Shown: piece by piece, positions 26,361-36,037 of the stretch
How the letters are laid out: every line of letters begins with the position of its first letter
Position numbering within the stretch: the first letter of the stretch is position 1
Origin: Thalassobacillus cyri
GTDB lineage: Bacteria > Bacillota > Bacilli > Bacillales > Halobacillaceae
Assembly (NCBI RefSeq): GCF_900107755.1
Contig: NZ_FNQR01000002.1
Location: 310,001-374,000, forward strand
Length of the DNA: 64,000 nt
Direction: 5' to 3'
Made by a program: the position numbers and the translations under genes
Notes under the pieces: model-generated
Told to the model about the DNA's origin: nothing
The model's input: the letters and a program-made list of their open reading frames with translations, nothing else
The model's database searches: none

Positions 26361-27781
26361 CTAAATTATGGGGAGGTCGTTTCACGAAAGCGACCAATCA
26401 ACTCGTAGAAGAATATACAGCATCGATCAATTTTGATCGCAAGCTTGCCCGTTACGATATCATCGGAAGTATGGCTCATGTAGATATGCTCGCTTCCTGT
26501 GGGATTCTCACCCACCAGGAAGCGGCTATCATCATTGAAGGCCTGAATAAAGTCGATTATAAAATCGAGTGCGGCAAGGTGGAGCTGGATGTCGGGCATG
26601 AAGACATCCATATGAACGTCGAGCAGCTTTTGAGCAAGGAAATCGGTCCGCTTAGCGGCAAGCTTCATACCGGAAGAAGTCGTAACGATCAGGTGGCCCT
26701 TGATATGCGTCTCTACCTGCGTGAGGTTGTTGTCGATATGGTCGAGCAGCTTGTCCAATTGCAGCAAGCCTTGCTTACCCAGGCGAAAACCAATGTCGAT
26801 ACAATCCTTCCGGGCTATACGCATCTACAGCGGGCACAGCCCGTTTCGTTCGCCCACCATATGATGGCCTATGTCTTCATGTTCCAGCGTGATGTCGAGC
26901 GCTTGCAGGACAGCTTCAAGCGGATCAACCAGATGCCCCTTGGTGCTGGAGCCCTTGCAGGCACGACCTTCCCGATTGACCGTCAGCAAGTAGCTGATAA
27001 GCTGCAATTCGACGGTCTATGTGAAAACAGCCTGGACGCCGTCAGTGACCGTGATTTTGTTATTGAATTTTTGTCGAACACATCGATGATTTCCATGCAC
27101 CTGTCCCGGTTATCCGAGGAGCTTGTCCAATGGTCGAGCACGGAATTCGATTTCATTGAACTTGATGATGCTTTTTGTACGGGAAGCAGTATGATGCCTC
27201 AGAAGAAAAATCCTGATGTGCCAGAGCTTGTCCGCGGAAAAACGGGCAGGGTATATGGCAATCTGATTGGTATGCTGACAACACTGAAGTCGCTGCCACT
27301 CGCTTATAACAAAGATATGCAGGAAGATAAAGAAGGTATGTTCGACACTGCTGAAACCTTGAAAGGGGCATTGGCATTGTTTGCCCCGATGATCGAAACG
27401 ATGCAGGTCAACAAAGAGGCAATGTATAAAGCCGTTGCTGAAGATTATTCCAACGCGACCGATCTTGCTGATTACCTGGTAGGGAAGAATGTACCCTTTC
27501 GTGAAGCCCATGCCGTAGTCGGGCAGGTAGTGCTTCACTGTATCAATAAAGGCTGTTATCTTCTCGACTTATCATTGGAAGAATTCCATCAATTCTCAGA
27601 CGCTATTGAAGAAGATATCTATGAAGCTCTCACACCTGCATCTGTCGTGGAAGCCCGGAATGTTGCCGGCGGACCGGCGAAGAACCGCGTGCAGGAACAG
27701 ATTCTAAGTGCCGAACAGTCGATTACAGCCAGCTTAAGCTGGGTCCAGTCCTTGCAGTCTGCAGTCAAGCTCGATGGCTGA
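26357..27781 (+). CDS. argH: argininosuccinate lyase
   Basis: 474 residues of the fumarase/aspartase superfamily; yields arginine plus fumarate. Signatures: [35 protein letters not shown], and catalytic loop [19 protein letters not shown] start at 26357 overlaps the last codons of argG by four bases; no separate ribosome site needed. Arginine synthesis from citrulline is the role. Confidence 0.97.
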   Translation: MTKLWGGRFTKATNQLVEEYTASINFDRKLARYDIIGSMAHVDMLASCGILTHQEAAIIIEGLNKVDYKIECGKVELDVGHEDIHMNVEQLLSKEIGPLSGKLHTGRSRNDQVALDMRLYLREVVVDMVEQLVQLQQALLTQAKTNVDTILPGYTHLQRAQPVSFAHHMMAYVFMFQRDVERLQDSFKRINQMPLGAGALAGTTFPIDRQQVADKLQFDGLCENSLDAVSDRDFVIEFLSNTSMISMHLSRLSEELVQWSSTEFDFIELDDAFCTGSSMMPQKKNPDVPELVRGKTGRVYGNLIGMLTTLKSLPLAYNKDMQEDKEGMFDTAETLKGALALFAPMIETMQVNKEAMYKAVAEDYSNATDLADYLVGKNVPFREAHAVVGQVVLHCINKGCYLLDLSLEEFHQFSDAIEEDIYEALTPASVVEARNVAGGPAKNRVQEQILSAEQSITASLSWVQSLQSAVKLDG

Positions 27782-27789
27782 CTGTGAAG

Positions 27790-27944
27790 GTTGTCTAGTA
27801 TTCGAGTGATTTGTCTAGTTAATTTCAAGAAGTGTCTAGTAAAATCACCTTTTGTCTAACAAAATCACGAATAATGTCTAGTATCTTTTCGAAGTTGTCC
27901 AGTAAACTCATACTGGCGTCTAGAACTAACAAGGATTGTCTAGT
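27790..27944. repeat. eight degenerate TTGTCTAGTAAAATCA iterons at about 21-bp period
   Basis: The core GTCTAG (or GTCTAA, GTCCAG) starts at 27793, 27813, 27834, 27854, 27876, 27897, 27918 and 27938: steps of 20-22 bp, two helical turns. Best-kept unit is TTGTCTAGTAAAATCA. The array fills the space between the argH stop and its terminator. Three more cores at exactly 20-bp steps occur at 56930-56975. Not a CRISPR: the units are short and abut with no spacers. Confidence 0.75.
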
Positions 27945-27974
27945 AAAACCGCTCTATACGCTAGGGCGGTTTTT
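27945..27974 (+). terminator. terminator of argGH
   Basis: AAAACCGCTCTA/TAGGGCGGTTTT stem with T5; its left arm merges with the last iteron. Confidence 0.75.
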
Positions 27975-27988
27975 GTTATTACATAAAG

Positions 27989-28014
27989 GAAGGCTGCCCA
28001 CCAGGACAGCCCTT
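27989..28014 (-). terminator. terminator of the siderophore-binding protein gene
   Basis: Minus-strand stem AAGGGCTGTCC/GGGCAGCCTT with loop TGGT, weak T-rich tail. Confidence 0.6.
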
Positions 28015-28024
28015 TTATCAGATA

Positions 28025-29014
28025 TTATTTTTCTTCTTCCAGGAATACTTTTTCCAAGTCGTCTACCATCTTATTTGCAGCAATATATCCTCCTGCTGTA
28101 TTCCAGATTGCATCACTTACTTCGTGGACATTCCCTTGCTTAACGACCTCAAGATTCTGGAATAGTGGGTCATTCAGCCATTCTTCTTTTACTTTATTTG
28201 CTGCTCCATCTCCAGTTTCATACGTGAAATGGAAGAGGACGTCTCCATCCATGGCTGGGATACGTTCTTTTGTTGCTTTTTCCATAAAATCATTTGCCTG
28301 CTGGGATTCAGGTCGTTTAAAGCCAATTTGATCCAGGATAACCCCTGAGAAGGAATCCTTGTGATAAATACGGACATGGTCAGGCATGAAACGGACGACA
28401 GATACTTTCTGGTTCAGTTTATCTCCAGCCTTATTTGCGAAATCTTCCAGCCTTTGGTCATATTCGGCAATCAATTGCTTCCCTTTGTCTTCCTTATTCA
28501 ACGCTTTCGAATAGGTCATGAAGTTCGTCTGCCATTCTCCGCGTAATGTTTCAGCAAAAACGGTAGGGGCAATTTTGCTAAGCTTGTCGTAAATATCTTC
28601 CTGGCGCATTTTGTTACCAATGATCAGGTCAGGCTTCAATTCCAGGATTTTTTCTATGTTGACGTTTGATTCATCACCGACAACCTCAACGCCTTCCATT
28701 TGGTCACTGATGTGGTCATACCAAGGATCGCCTGTCCAGGATTTAACGGCACCGACTGGCTTGACTCCAAGTGCCAGCAAAGCTTCCGTACCTTCGTTCG
28801 TAAGTATAACAACACGCTCCGGTTTCTTTTCAATTGTAGTTTCGCCCATCGCATGTTCTATGGTATATGGTTCAAAATTCCCCGTGCTTTCGCTTCCCTC
28901 GTTATTATTGCTTTGATTTTCTTTCGCATCTTCGTTAGAAGACCCTCCGCAAGCTGCTAAAACAAGAGATAAAACCAACATTAACATAAATGCAGGTAAG
29001 TATTTCCTAAACAT
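28025..29014 (-). CDS. Fe3+-siderophore ABC transporter, substrate-binding lipoprotein
   Basis: 329 residues. Lipoprotein signal MFRKYLPAF... with lipobox LAAC (Cys22), Ser/Asn-rich linker, then a PeripBP (FecB/FhuD-type) domain: ERVVILTNEGTEALLALGVKPVGAV and LKPDLIIGNK. Binds a ferric siderophore outside the membrane. ATG 29014 after GGGAGTGGAAGG. Divergent from the two permease genes and ATPase that complete the transporter; Fur boxes lie in between. The siderophore type cannot be read. Confidence 0.92.
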   Translation of the reverse strand: MFRKYLPAFMLMLVLSLVLAACGGSSNEDAKENQSNNNEGSESTGNFEPYTIEHAMGETTIEKKPERVVILTNEGTEALLALGVKPVGAVKSWTGDPWYDHISDQMEGVEVVGDESNVNIEKILELKPDLIIGNKMRQEDIYDKLSKIAPTVFAETLRGEWQTNFMTYSKALNKEDKGKQLIAEYDQRLEDFANKAGDKLNQKVSVVRFMPDHVRIYHKDSFSGVILDQIGFKRPESQQANDFMEKATKERIPAMDGDVLFHFTYETGDGAANKVKEEWLNDPLFQNLEVVKQGNVHEVSDAIWNTAGGYIAANKMVDDLEKVFLEEEK

Positions 29015-29031
29015 ACCTTCCACTCCCTAAT

Positions 29032-29046
29032 TGATTATGATTATCA
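29032..29046 (-). promoter_or_regulatory. Fur box (binding-protein gene)
   Basis: TGATTATGATTATCA matches the TGATAATNATTATCA consensus with one or two changes, 18 bp before the lipoprotein start. Confidence 0.75.
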
Positions 29047-29116
29047 TTCACAATTAGTAGCTTACCTAATCTATTATCTTTAGTCAATGGAAATTTGAAA
29101 TATTTTGTGACATAAA

Positions 29117-29140
29117 TGAAAATGATTCTCAAAATCATTG
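29117..29140 (+). promoter_or_regulatory. Fur box (permease operon)
   Basis: TGAAAATGATTCTCAAAATCA is a classic overlapping Fur 7-1-7 type site, 77 bp upstream of the permease start. Confidence 0.75.
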
Positions 29141-29217
29141 ACAGTAAGGCATGGGTCAAATAGACTTGATTATGTAAGGAATTTACTAGTTTCCGTATAA
29201 TGAGAGGATTAAAAATT

Positions 29218-30222
29218 ATGGTGTTGAGGACAGCCGGTGCGAAATGGTCAGGTATTCTTGCCGGACTTCTGCTGCTTATCTTATTTCTCTGCGGGAGTAT
29301 CGTTTTAGGTTATACAGATGTAACACTAAAAGAAGCATACCAAGCTTTTTTTCATTTTGAACAAACTAATAAACATATCATTATAAAAGATGTCCGGCTA
29401 CCGAGGGCACTGATTGCCAGTGTGGTAGGAGCTTCTTTAGCTATAGCTGGTGTACTGATGCAGGCACTTACCCGAAACCCGCTCGCATCTCCTGGGATTT
29501 TCGGAATTAATGCAGGAGCTTCCTTGTTCGTTGTACTTGCAGTCTCCTATTTCCAGTCTATTTCTCTGCAAGGAATGGCATGGGTATCTTTTTTAGGAGC
29601 AACAGTGGCTGCTGTCACGGTGTACGCAATCGGCTCTGTTGGCCGGCAGGGCTTAACACCAGTAAGGCTCACATTGGCCGGTGCTGCCATTGCGGCATTG
29701 TTCTCTTCTTTTACCCAGGGGCTGCTCGTTTTGAATGAAAAGGCTCTGGATGAAGTATTGTTTTGGCTGGCAGGATCTGTGCAGGGAAGAAGCCTGGAAT
29801 ACCTTTCTTCCGTATTTCCATATCTTGCAGCTGCATGGATTGGGTCCCTGCTCATTTCCCGTCATATCAATATTTTGATCATGGGGGAGGATGTAGCTCA
29901 GGGTCTGGGCCAGAGAACCGGATGGATAAAAGCAGTCTCTGGCATCCTGGTTGTACTCTTAGCAGGAGGAGCAGTAGCGGTTGCTGGTCCGATAGGTTTC
30001 ATCGGGATCGTAGTGCCCCATTTTGCAAGGTCAATCGTTGGGCAGGATCATCGCTGGGTAATCCCTTATGCAGGCATATTAGGAGCTATCTTATTATTGG
30101 TTGCCGATATCACTGCAAGGTATGTCATTATGCCGGAAGAGGTTCCGGTTGGTGTCATGACGGCAATTATCGGAACACCATTTTTCATCTACATTGCCCG
30201 TAAAGGATTGAAAAGCACATGA
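29218..30222 (+). CDS. iron-siderophore ABC permease 1 (FecCD family)
   Basis: 334 residues, about nine to ten membrane helices. FecCD signatures DVRLPRALIASVVGASLAIAG (first cytoplasmic), LMQALTRNPLASPGIFGINAG, and GPIGFIGIVVPHFAR, the coupling segment to the ATPase. Start ATG 29218 (after GAGAGG) rather than 29200. Overlaps the next permease by four bases (ATGA). Confidence 0.92.
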   Translation: MVLRTAGAKWSGILAGLLLLILFLCGSIVLGYTDVTLKEAYQAFFHFEQTNKHIIIKDVRLPRALIASVVGASLAIAGVLMQALTRNPLASPGIFGINAGASLFVVLAVSYFQSISLQGMAWVSFLGATVAAVTVYAIGSVGRQGLTPVRLTLAGAAIAALFSSFTQGLLVLNEKALDEVLFWLAGSVQGRSLEYLSSVFPYLAAAWIGSLLISRHINILIMGEDVAQGLGQRTGWIKAVSGILVVLLAGGAVAVAGPIGFIGIVVPHFARSIVGQDHRWVIPYAGILGAILLLVADITARYVIMPEEVPVGVMTAIIGTPFFIYIARKGLKST

Positions 30223-31274
30223 GCAGATATCGCGTATTTCGTACAAAAAATGATTGGATCTCGTTTCTTTTCGATCCCAGGTCGATGGTCGTATCCGCAC
30301 TGCTTCTTCTCGCTTTAGTTACGTTGTTTTTATTTTCAGCAGCCCTGGGTGAAATCTTTGTTCATCCTCTGGATGTAATCAAAGTTTTGATCGGGCAGGG
30401 AAATGAAATAAATCAAATGGTAGTCAACTCATTCAGGATGCCAAGGATTTTAACCGCACTTTTTGTGGGTATTGCGTTATCAGTCAGTGGGGCAATTCTA
30501 CAAGGAATGATCAGAAACCCACTCGCATCACCAGATATTATTGGAATCACAGGTGGTGCAGGGGTAGCAGTTGTCGCATTCCTGGCCATGTTCAGTAATG
30601 AGGACAATGCATTGACCGTAAGTCTTCAGTGGTTGCCTTTGGCTTCTTTCATTGGAGCCATCATTGTTGGGTTTATGGTATACATTCTTGCTTATAAAAA
30701 TGGAATTGCGCCCATGACACTGGTTTTAATAGGAATAGGCATTTCCTTATTGACCCAGGCATTGATCACGATGTTCATGATTCTGGGACCTATCTTCCGT
30801 GCTTCCCAAGCAAATATATGGCTGACTGGAAGTGTATATGGTTCCAATTGGGCGGAAGTTAAAATATTGATTCCTGTCGTTCTGGTTCTGTTTATATTTT
30901 CATTGATTATTTCAAGAAGAATCAATGCTCAAGAATTAGGGGAAGAAGCTGCTGCAGGTATTGGGGCTCATCTTCAAAGGGACCGGCTGATTTTTTTAGC
31001 ATTGTGCACGGCATTGACTGGTGCTGCCGTTGCCTTTGCTGGCGGGATCGGTTTTGTTGGATTGATGGCTCCCCATATTGCCAGGCGTTTGGTGGGTTCT
31101 TCCTACGGTTCCTTGATACCAGTATCAGCATTAGTCGGTGCGATTGTCGTACTTGGTGCTGACCTGGTGGGACGCACATTATTTTCACCACTTGAAGTTC
31201 CTGCCGGAGTTTTCACGGCTGCGATCGGTGCGCCTTACTTCATCTTTTTGCTTTATAAAAGCAAGCAGTCATAA
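30219..31274 (+). CDS. iron-siderophore ABC permease 2 (FecCD family)
   Basis: 351 residues, paralogue of the preceding gene: FRMPRILTALFVGIALSVSGA, LQGMIRNPLASPDIIGITGG, GGIGFVGLMAPHIARRLVG. It pairs with permease 1 to make the heterodimeric channel. ATG at 30219 overlaps the stop of permease 1, so translational coupling is likely. Confidence 0.92.
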   Translation: MSRYRVFRTKNDWISFLFDPRSMVVSALLLLALVTLFLFSAALGEIFVHPLDVIKVLIGQGNEINQMVVNSFRMPRILTALFVGIALSVSGAILQGMIRNPLASPDIIGITGGAGVAVVAFLAMFSNEDNALTVSLQWLPLASFIGAIIVGFMVYILAYKNGIAPMTLVLIGIGISLLTQALITMFMILGPIFRASQANIWLTGSVYGSNWAEVKILIPVVLVLFIFSLIISRRINAQELGEEAAAGIGAHLQRDRLIFLALCTALTGAAVAFAGGIGFVGLMAPHIARRLVGSSYGSLIPVSALVGAIVVLGADLVGRTLFSPLEVPAGVFTAAIGAPYFIFLLYKSKQS

Positions 31275-31288
31275 AAGGAGAGATTACT

Positions 31289-32119
31289 ATGAAAACGCTG
31301 ATTGCCAATGATTTGTCGCTAGGATACGGAGAAGATCTTATTATCGATTCCCTTGATATTTCGATACCTAAAGGGGAAGTAACGGTATTGATTGGTGGAA
31401 ATGGCTGCGGAAAGTCTACATTGCTGCGTTCATTAGCCAGACTTCTGAAACCGCAGTCCGGCCATATTGTGCTAGATAATAAAGATATCTCAAAGATGCG
31501 CACCAAAGAAGTGGCAAAGAAGATGGCTATCTTGCCGCAAAGCCCTGTTACTCCGGAAGGACTGACTGTGCTGCAATTGGTGAAGCAGGGACGCTACCCA
31601 TACCAAAGCTGGGCACGCCAATGGTCAAAGCAGGATGAGGAAGCTGTACAGACTGCTTTAGAAGCGACCAACATGCTTGAACTGAAAGACCGTTCGGTGG
31701 ACTCGTTATCAGGCGGGCAAAGACAGCGGGCATGGATTGCCATGACACTTGCCCAGAACACGGACACGTTGTTACTGGATGAGCCTACAACGTATTTGGA
31801 TATGACTCACCAGATTGAAATTCTGGACCTTTTATTTGATTTAAATCAGGATCATGGCCGAACAATTGTGATGGTGTTGCATGATATCAACCTTGCGAGC
31901 AGGTATGCCGACCATATCGTCGCTTTGAAGGATAAAAAAGTCTATGCGCAAGGAAAGCCGGAAGATATTGTAACATGTAAAATGGTTCAGGATGTCTTTG
32001 AAATGACGTGTGATGTCAGGGAGGATCCTTTGTTTGGTACACCAATGTGTATCCCGCACGGAAAAGGACGCTGTCTTATCAAAGCAGCTCAAAAACAAAC
32101 CAGCCAAATTTCATCGTAA
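31289..32119 (+). CDS. iron-siderophore ABC ATPase
   Basis: 276 residues. Walker A GGNGCGKSTLLRSL, Q-loop ILPQSP, signature LSGGQRQRAW, Walker B TLLLDEPTTYLD, and switch His in MVLHDINLASRYAD. FepC/FecE-type. Fourteen bp after permease 2 with AAAGGAGAG site. C-terminal tail is longer than the minimal family and contains Cys-His residues. Confidence 0.94.
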   Translation: MKTLIANDLSLGYGEDLIIDSLDISIPKGEVTVLIGGNGCGKSTLLRSLARLLKPQSGHIVLDNKDISKMRTKEVAKKMAILPQSPVTPEGLTVLQLVKQGRYPYQSWARQWSKQDEEAVQTALEATNMLELKDRSVDSLSGGQRQRAWIAMTLAQNTDTLLLDEPTTYLDMTHQIEILDLLFDLNQDHGRTIVMVLHDINLASRYADHIVALKDKKVYAQGKPEDIVTCKMVQDVFEMTCDVREDPLFGTPMCIPHGKGRCLIKAAQKQTSQISS

Positions 32120-32122
32120 ACA

Positions 32123-32169
32123 AAAATAATGCCCCAGGAGAACATGCTGTACTCCTGGGGCATTATTTA
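32123..32169 (+). terminator. terminator of the siderophore operon
   Basis: Perfect stem AATAATGCCCCAGGAG with complement, loop of eleven, ending TTATTTAA. Confidence 0.85.
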
Positions 32170-32194
32170 AATGTCTAAGTAATTATTTATTGGG

Positions 32195-32400
32195 CGGAGA
32201 TAACCCTTTGTAGCGGGCTGCATCCAGCTCCGACGCATAGGACGTGCTAGTGCCGATGACGCCACAGGACGTGGCATTTTCATCGGCCAGTGCCTACCCC
32301 CTCGAGGTTTTAAGTCAATCCTCTCTGTGACACAAAACGTCACGGCGAGGCTTGTCTTAAGCTTGTCGGGGGTGAGCAAGGCACATGCGCTTTTGGTCTT
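32195..32400. repeat. structured intergenic element, REP-like, single copy here
   Basis: No gene. Contains nested hairpins: CCGATGA (32253-32259) with TCATCGG (32280-32286) enclosing GCCACAGGACGTGGC, and GTGACACAAAACGTCAC further right, then CTTGTCGGGGGTGAGCAAGG and a CATGCGCTTTT end. I recall similar intergenic sequences scattered in Bacillaceae genomes; that memory is not checked. Confidence 0.4.
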
Positions 32401-33270
32401 TTAACTGCTCATCCAATGGCCTCCGTTAATGTGGATACATTGCCCAGTCATATAAGAAGAATCATCAGAAGCTAAGAGTACATAGCTGCCGACATGTTCG
32501 ACAGGCTGACCAGGACGATCCATCGGAGTGTTGGTTCCGAATACTTCGACTTTATCCTTATCAAAACTGGACGGGATAAGAGGGGTCCAAATCGGCCCTG
32601 GTGCCACCATATTGACACGAATACCTTTATCTACCAACACTTGTGCCATCGAGCGTGTGAAACCGACCACAGCACCTTTTGTAGCAGTGTAGTCGATCAA
32701 CTCTTTGTTTCCACGATAGGCATTGATCGAAGTGGTATTGATGATGGCATCTCCTTCCTTCAAATGAGGAACAGCTGCCCTTGTAAAATGCCAGTAGGAA
32801 TAAAAGTTGGTCTTGAACGTACGCTCCATTTGTTCTGTCGAAATCTCTTCCAGGCTTGCTTGTGGATGCTGTTCGGCAACATTATTAACTAAAATATTCA
32901 ATTTGCCGAATTCATCGACCGTCTGCTGTACAGCATCCTTGGCGAATTGTTCTTCTCCAGCATCACCAGCAATCAAGAGACACTTGACTCCTTCTTGTTC
33001 TACCCGTTCTTTCAGGCTTTCCGCGTCTTCGTGTTCATCTAAATAGACGATTGCCAGATGGGCGCCTTCTTTGGCGTATCCGATGGCCACAGCACGACCT
33101 ATTCCGCTGTCTCCGCCTGTAATCAATGCTACTTTATCTTTCAGCTTTCCGCTGCCTTTATAATCATCATCTTCGACAATCGGTTTAGGCTCCATCGGCT
33201 CCCGAAACCCTGGCTGTCTGTCCTGAACCTGTTTTGGTTGTCCTTCTGTTTGACGATCTGTCGGTTTCAT
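32401..33270 (-). CDS. short-chain dehydrogenase/reductase, general-stress type
   Basis: 289 residues: a 45-residue hydrophilic N-terminal tail (DRQTEGQPKQVQDRQPGF) then classical SDR. NAD(P) motif ALITGGDSGIGRAVA, NNVAEQHP, catalytic Tyr-Lys in YTATKG preceded by Ser-rich TTSINAY, PGPIWTPLIPSS. The tailed SDRs (YhdF/YhxC type) are sigma-B stress genes in Bacillus; a sigma-B-like promoter is present. Substrate unknown. ATG 33270 after AAAGGAGG. Confidence 0.9.
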   Translation of the reverse strand: MKPTDRQTEGQPKQVQDRQPGFREPMEPKPIVEDDDYKGSGKLKDKVALITGGDSGIGRAVAIGYAKEGAHLAIVYLDEHEDAESLKERVEQEGVKCLLIAGDAGEEQFAKDAVQQTVDEFGKLNILVNNVAEQHPQASLEEISTEQMERTFKTNFYSYWHFTRAAVPHLKEGDAIINTTSINAYRGNKELIDYTATKGAVVGFTRSMAQVLVDKGIRVNMVAPGPIWTPLIPSSFDKDKVEVFGTNTPMDRPGQPVEHVGSYVLLASDDSSYMTGQCIHINGGHWMSS

Positions 33271-33306
33271 GAATACTGCCTCCTTTAACTTTTTCGCTAG
33301 TGAACG

Positions 33307-33332
33307 ATACCACCTAAAGGATTTTAATAAAC
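33307..33332 (-). promoter_or_regulatory. sigma-B-like promoter for the SDR gene
   Basis: Minus strand GTTTAT (33332-33327), 14-nt spacer, TGGTAT (33312-33307), close to GTTTAA-N12-14-GGGTAT, 37 bp before the start codon. Confidence 0.5.
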
Positions 33333-33362
33333 AAACGTAAAAACTTTTTACAGATGCAATGG

Positions 33363-34760
33363 TTAATAATAGGACGCCCAGGATTGTGCACGCTCAAGCT
33401 GCGCAGCCAGGCGGAACATCAAATCATCCTTGCCAAGTCTGCCGGTGAACTGAACACCAACCGGTAGTCCATGTGCTGTCCAATATAAAGGCACACTCAT
33501 CGAAGGCTGACCGGTTACATTTGCAATTGGTGTAAAACTGCAAATATCCGTAAAATTGTACATCATATCTTTTGTCGCATCTTCACCATTAGAGAAGGAA
33601 TCAAGAAGAGAAGGCAATCCATTCAAAACAGGAGTCAACAGCACGTCATACTGGTCGTGGAAAGTATGGATTTTTTGTGATTCTCTCATCAGCATCACTC
33701 TTGCTTCCTCATACTCAGAAGCGGAGAGGTGAGACCCCAGGTTGAACACATGATAGGAAATAGGTTCTAACTTATCTTTTGAAGGTTTCGTCTCATTCCA
33801 CTTTGCCATATGTTTAATCAAAAGGGAGCCGCCAGCAATCCAGCTTGTTATAAAGTGGTTGGCGAAGGCTTCAAATTCAAATGGCAAAGGCTGATATTTA
33901 ACTTCATGACCAAGAGATTCAAGCAGACGAACGGCATGGTTGACTGCATTCCTGGATTCTTCAGAGATAGAAACGCGCCCCCTCCAATCAGGATCTACTG
34001 CTATCTTAAGCCTGCCAGGATCCTTATCAATATTCGAAAGAAGGGGAGTATTCTCGGCAAAGGAAGGGTAGCTTTCTCCTGGCCCAGCCCCCTTGATAAT
34101 ATCCAGCAGTCCTGCGCTGTCCCTGACTGATTTGGTCAGTGCATGGTTAACTCCAAAGTTATTCATATACAGACCAAAAGGCACTTGCCCCCTGGAAGGT
34201 TTATAACCAAACAACCCGCATGCAGAAGCAGGAATCCGTATTGATCCGCCGCCATCACTGCCGTGTGCGAAAGGAGCCATTCCTGAAGCCACTGCTGCTG
34301 CTGCACCTCCACTGGAACCGCCGGAGGACCTGTCCAACGCCCATGGATTTTTGGTTGGCCCCAGGTGGTCTGGTTCCGTTGTGGGTAAAAAACCGAACTC
34401 CGGGGTATTCGTTTTACCAAGAAAAATTAACCCAGCCTCTCGGTAGCGCTTCACAAAAATATCGTCTTCCATCGCGGTGAAACCGTCCATCAGTTTCGAA
34501 CCTGAAGTAGTCGGGAGACCTTTAATATTATTCAAGTCTTTGATAAGAAAAGGGACGCCTCCGAACAAGGTGGCATCCGGTTTATATTGTTTTGCTTGCT
34601 CAAGGGCTTGGTCAAACATGGTATGTACCACAGCATTCAATTTAGGGTTGAACTTTTCAATTCTTTTTATGTAATGCTCGGTCAATTCATAAGCACTGAT
34701 TTCCTTCTGTTCTATCAATTGCTTCTGAGCTGTAGCATCCAGGTGAATGATATCCAGCAT
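33363..34760 (-). CDS. amidase (amidase-signature family)
   Basis: 465 residues. Ser-cisSer-Lys triad: Lys in PFLIKDLNN, cis-Ser and Ser in the Gly/Ser signature [18 protein letters not shown], followed by [26 protein letters not shown]. Hydrolyses an amide; no GatB/C partner next to it, so not the tRNA amidotransferase. Start ATG 34760 or the TTG just before, both served by AGGAGG. Isolated gene. Confidence 0.88.
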   Translation of the reverse strand: MLDIIHLDATAQKQLIEQKEISAYELTEHYIKRIEKFNPKLNAVVHTMFDQALEQAKQYKPDATLFGGVPFLIKDLNNIKGLPTTSGSKLMDGFTAMEDDIFVKRYREAGLIFLGKTNTPEFGFLPTTEPDHLGPTKNPWALDRSSGGSSGGAAAAVASGMAPFAHGSDGGGSIRIPASACGLFGYKPSRGQVPFGLYMNNFGVNHALTKSVRDSAGLLDIIKGAGPGESYPSFAENTPLLSNIDKDPGRLKIAVDPDWRGRVSISEESRNAVNHAVRLLESLGHEVKYQPLPFEFEAFANHFITSWIAGGSLLIKHMAKWNETKPSKDKLEPISYHVFNLGSHLSASEYEEARVMLMRESQKIHTFHDQYDVLLTPVLNGLPSLLDSFSNGEDATKDMMYNFTDICSFTPIANVTGQPSMSVPLYWTAHGLPVGVQFTGRLGKDDLMFRLAAQLERAQSWASYY

Positions 34761-34905
34761 CAAATAAATACCTCCTAAATTTCCTTATATTACGTAAAGG
34801 ACTTTACTTAAATGTATATAGCAACTCTGCAATGTTAAAGGACAAAACTGATATTTAACGAAGCTTATAAGAAAGGGGAATCGAAACGATCACTTCACTT
34901 ATAAA

Positions 34906-34938
34906 TTAAAAAACGTTGGCCTGTTAGAGACCAACGTT
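34906..34938 (-). terminator. terminator of trhO
   Basis: AACGTTGG/CCAACGTT stem, loop of eleven; on the minus strand it ends in T6. Confidence 0.75.
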
Positions 34939-34965
34939 ATTTGAAGTGCCCACGCAGAAACTAAA

Positions 34966-35916
34966 TTAGTTTTGCGTTTGGATTCGATCATATTTATCGA
35001 TTTGTTTTTGTCTGTCTACGTCCCAGCGATTTTCCGGATGCTCGCGGCATTCCGTAGTGCATGCGGCATGCTGCTCGATTTCACATTCTTCGCAGCACAC
35101 ATATTGACGGTTACAAATCGGATTGCTGCAGTTGATCATGCGGTCTTCTTTTTTACCACAGTGTTCACATTCTGAGATAACGGTGTCTTCTTCCGTATGG
35201 TTGACAGGAACTGAAATCCGCTCGTCAAACACATACATTTTCCCGTCGAAGTAGCGGCCTTTTACATCAGGATCTTTACTGTAAGTGGTAATACCGCCAT
35301 CCAGCTGATAGACATCTTCCACACCGTTTTTCATCAGAATGCCTGTCAGCTTCTCACAGCGAATGCCACCAGTGCAGTAAGTGAGTACTTTTTTGTCTTT
35401 CCATTGATCGGCATTTTCAGCAATCCACTCTGGAAACTCGCGGGAAGTCTCGACTTCCGGCTGAATGGCATTGCGGAAGTGGCCGATACGATATTCATAT
35501 TCATTACGACCATCGATCACGATGGTATCTTCATCCTGGAGCATTTCATAAAATTCTTTCGGCTTCAAGCGCTTGCCGGTGAATGACTTCGGATCGATGT
35601 CATCATTTTCGATGCTCCAATTGACGACTTCTGATTTCGCACGTACGTGCATTTTTTTGAAAGTATGACCTTCTACTTCATCTATTTTAAAAATCATCTC
35701 TTTGAATCGTTCATCTGCATGCATTTGCTTCATATATTCATCGGTCTGCTCAACTGTTCCGGATACGGTTCCGTTAATCCCTTCAGGGGCAACGATGATC
35801 CGCCCTTTCAGACCTAATTCTTTGCAGTATGCCAAATGCTCTTCCGCATACTCCTCATATTCTGGTAAATCGACATATTTATAATATAACAACACACGGT
35901 AGTCTTTATTACTCAT
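34966..35916 (-). CDS. trhO: tRNA uridine-34 hydroxylase TrhO (rhodanese family)
   Basis: 316 residues. Acylphosphatase-like N-terminus (LLYYKYVDLPEYEEYAEEH ... GRIIVAPEGINGTVSG), rhodanese domain with active-site loop YCTGGIRCEK, and a C-terminal Cys-rich zinc module (CEHC, CSNPIC, CCEEC). Oxygen-dependent hydroxylation of U34 to ho5U in some tRNAs, as for YbfQ of B. subtilis. ATG 35916 after AGGAGG. Confidence 0.9.
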   Translation of the reverse strand: MSNKDYRVLLYYKYVDLPEYEEYAEEHLAYCKELGLKGRIIVAPEGINGTVSGTVEQTDEYMKQMHADERFKEMIFKIDEVEGHTFKKMHVRAKSEVVNWSIENDDIDPKSFTGKRLKPKEFYEMLQDEDTIVIDGRNEYEYRIGHFRNAIQPEVETSREFPEWIAENADQWKDKKVLTYCTGGIRCEKLTGILMKNGVEDVYQLDGGITTYSKDPDVKGRYFDGKMYVFDERISVPVNHTEEDTVISECEHCGKKEDRMINCSNPICNRQYVCCEECEIEQHAACTTECREHPENRWDVDRQKQIDKYDRIQTQN

Positions 35917-36037
35917 TTCTTATTCCTCCTGTTTCACATTGCAAGTGTGATAACATTTTTTTGCCACACTATATCATATCTACTTTTTGAAAAAATTTCA
36001 ACAAGAGATGGTTTTCAATAGACCCTTTATTTGGAAG

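Noticed and set aside
27790-27944. CRISPR array
   Set aside because: Units of about 21 bp abut each other, repeats are degenerate, no spacers and no cas genes.
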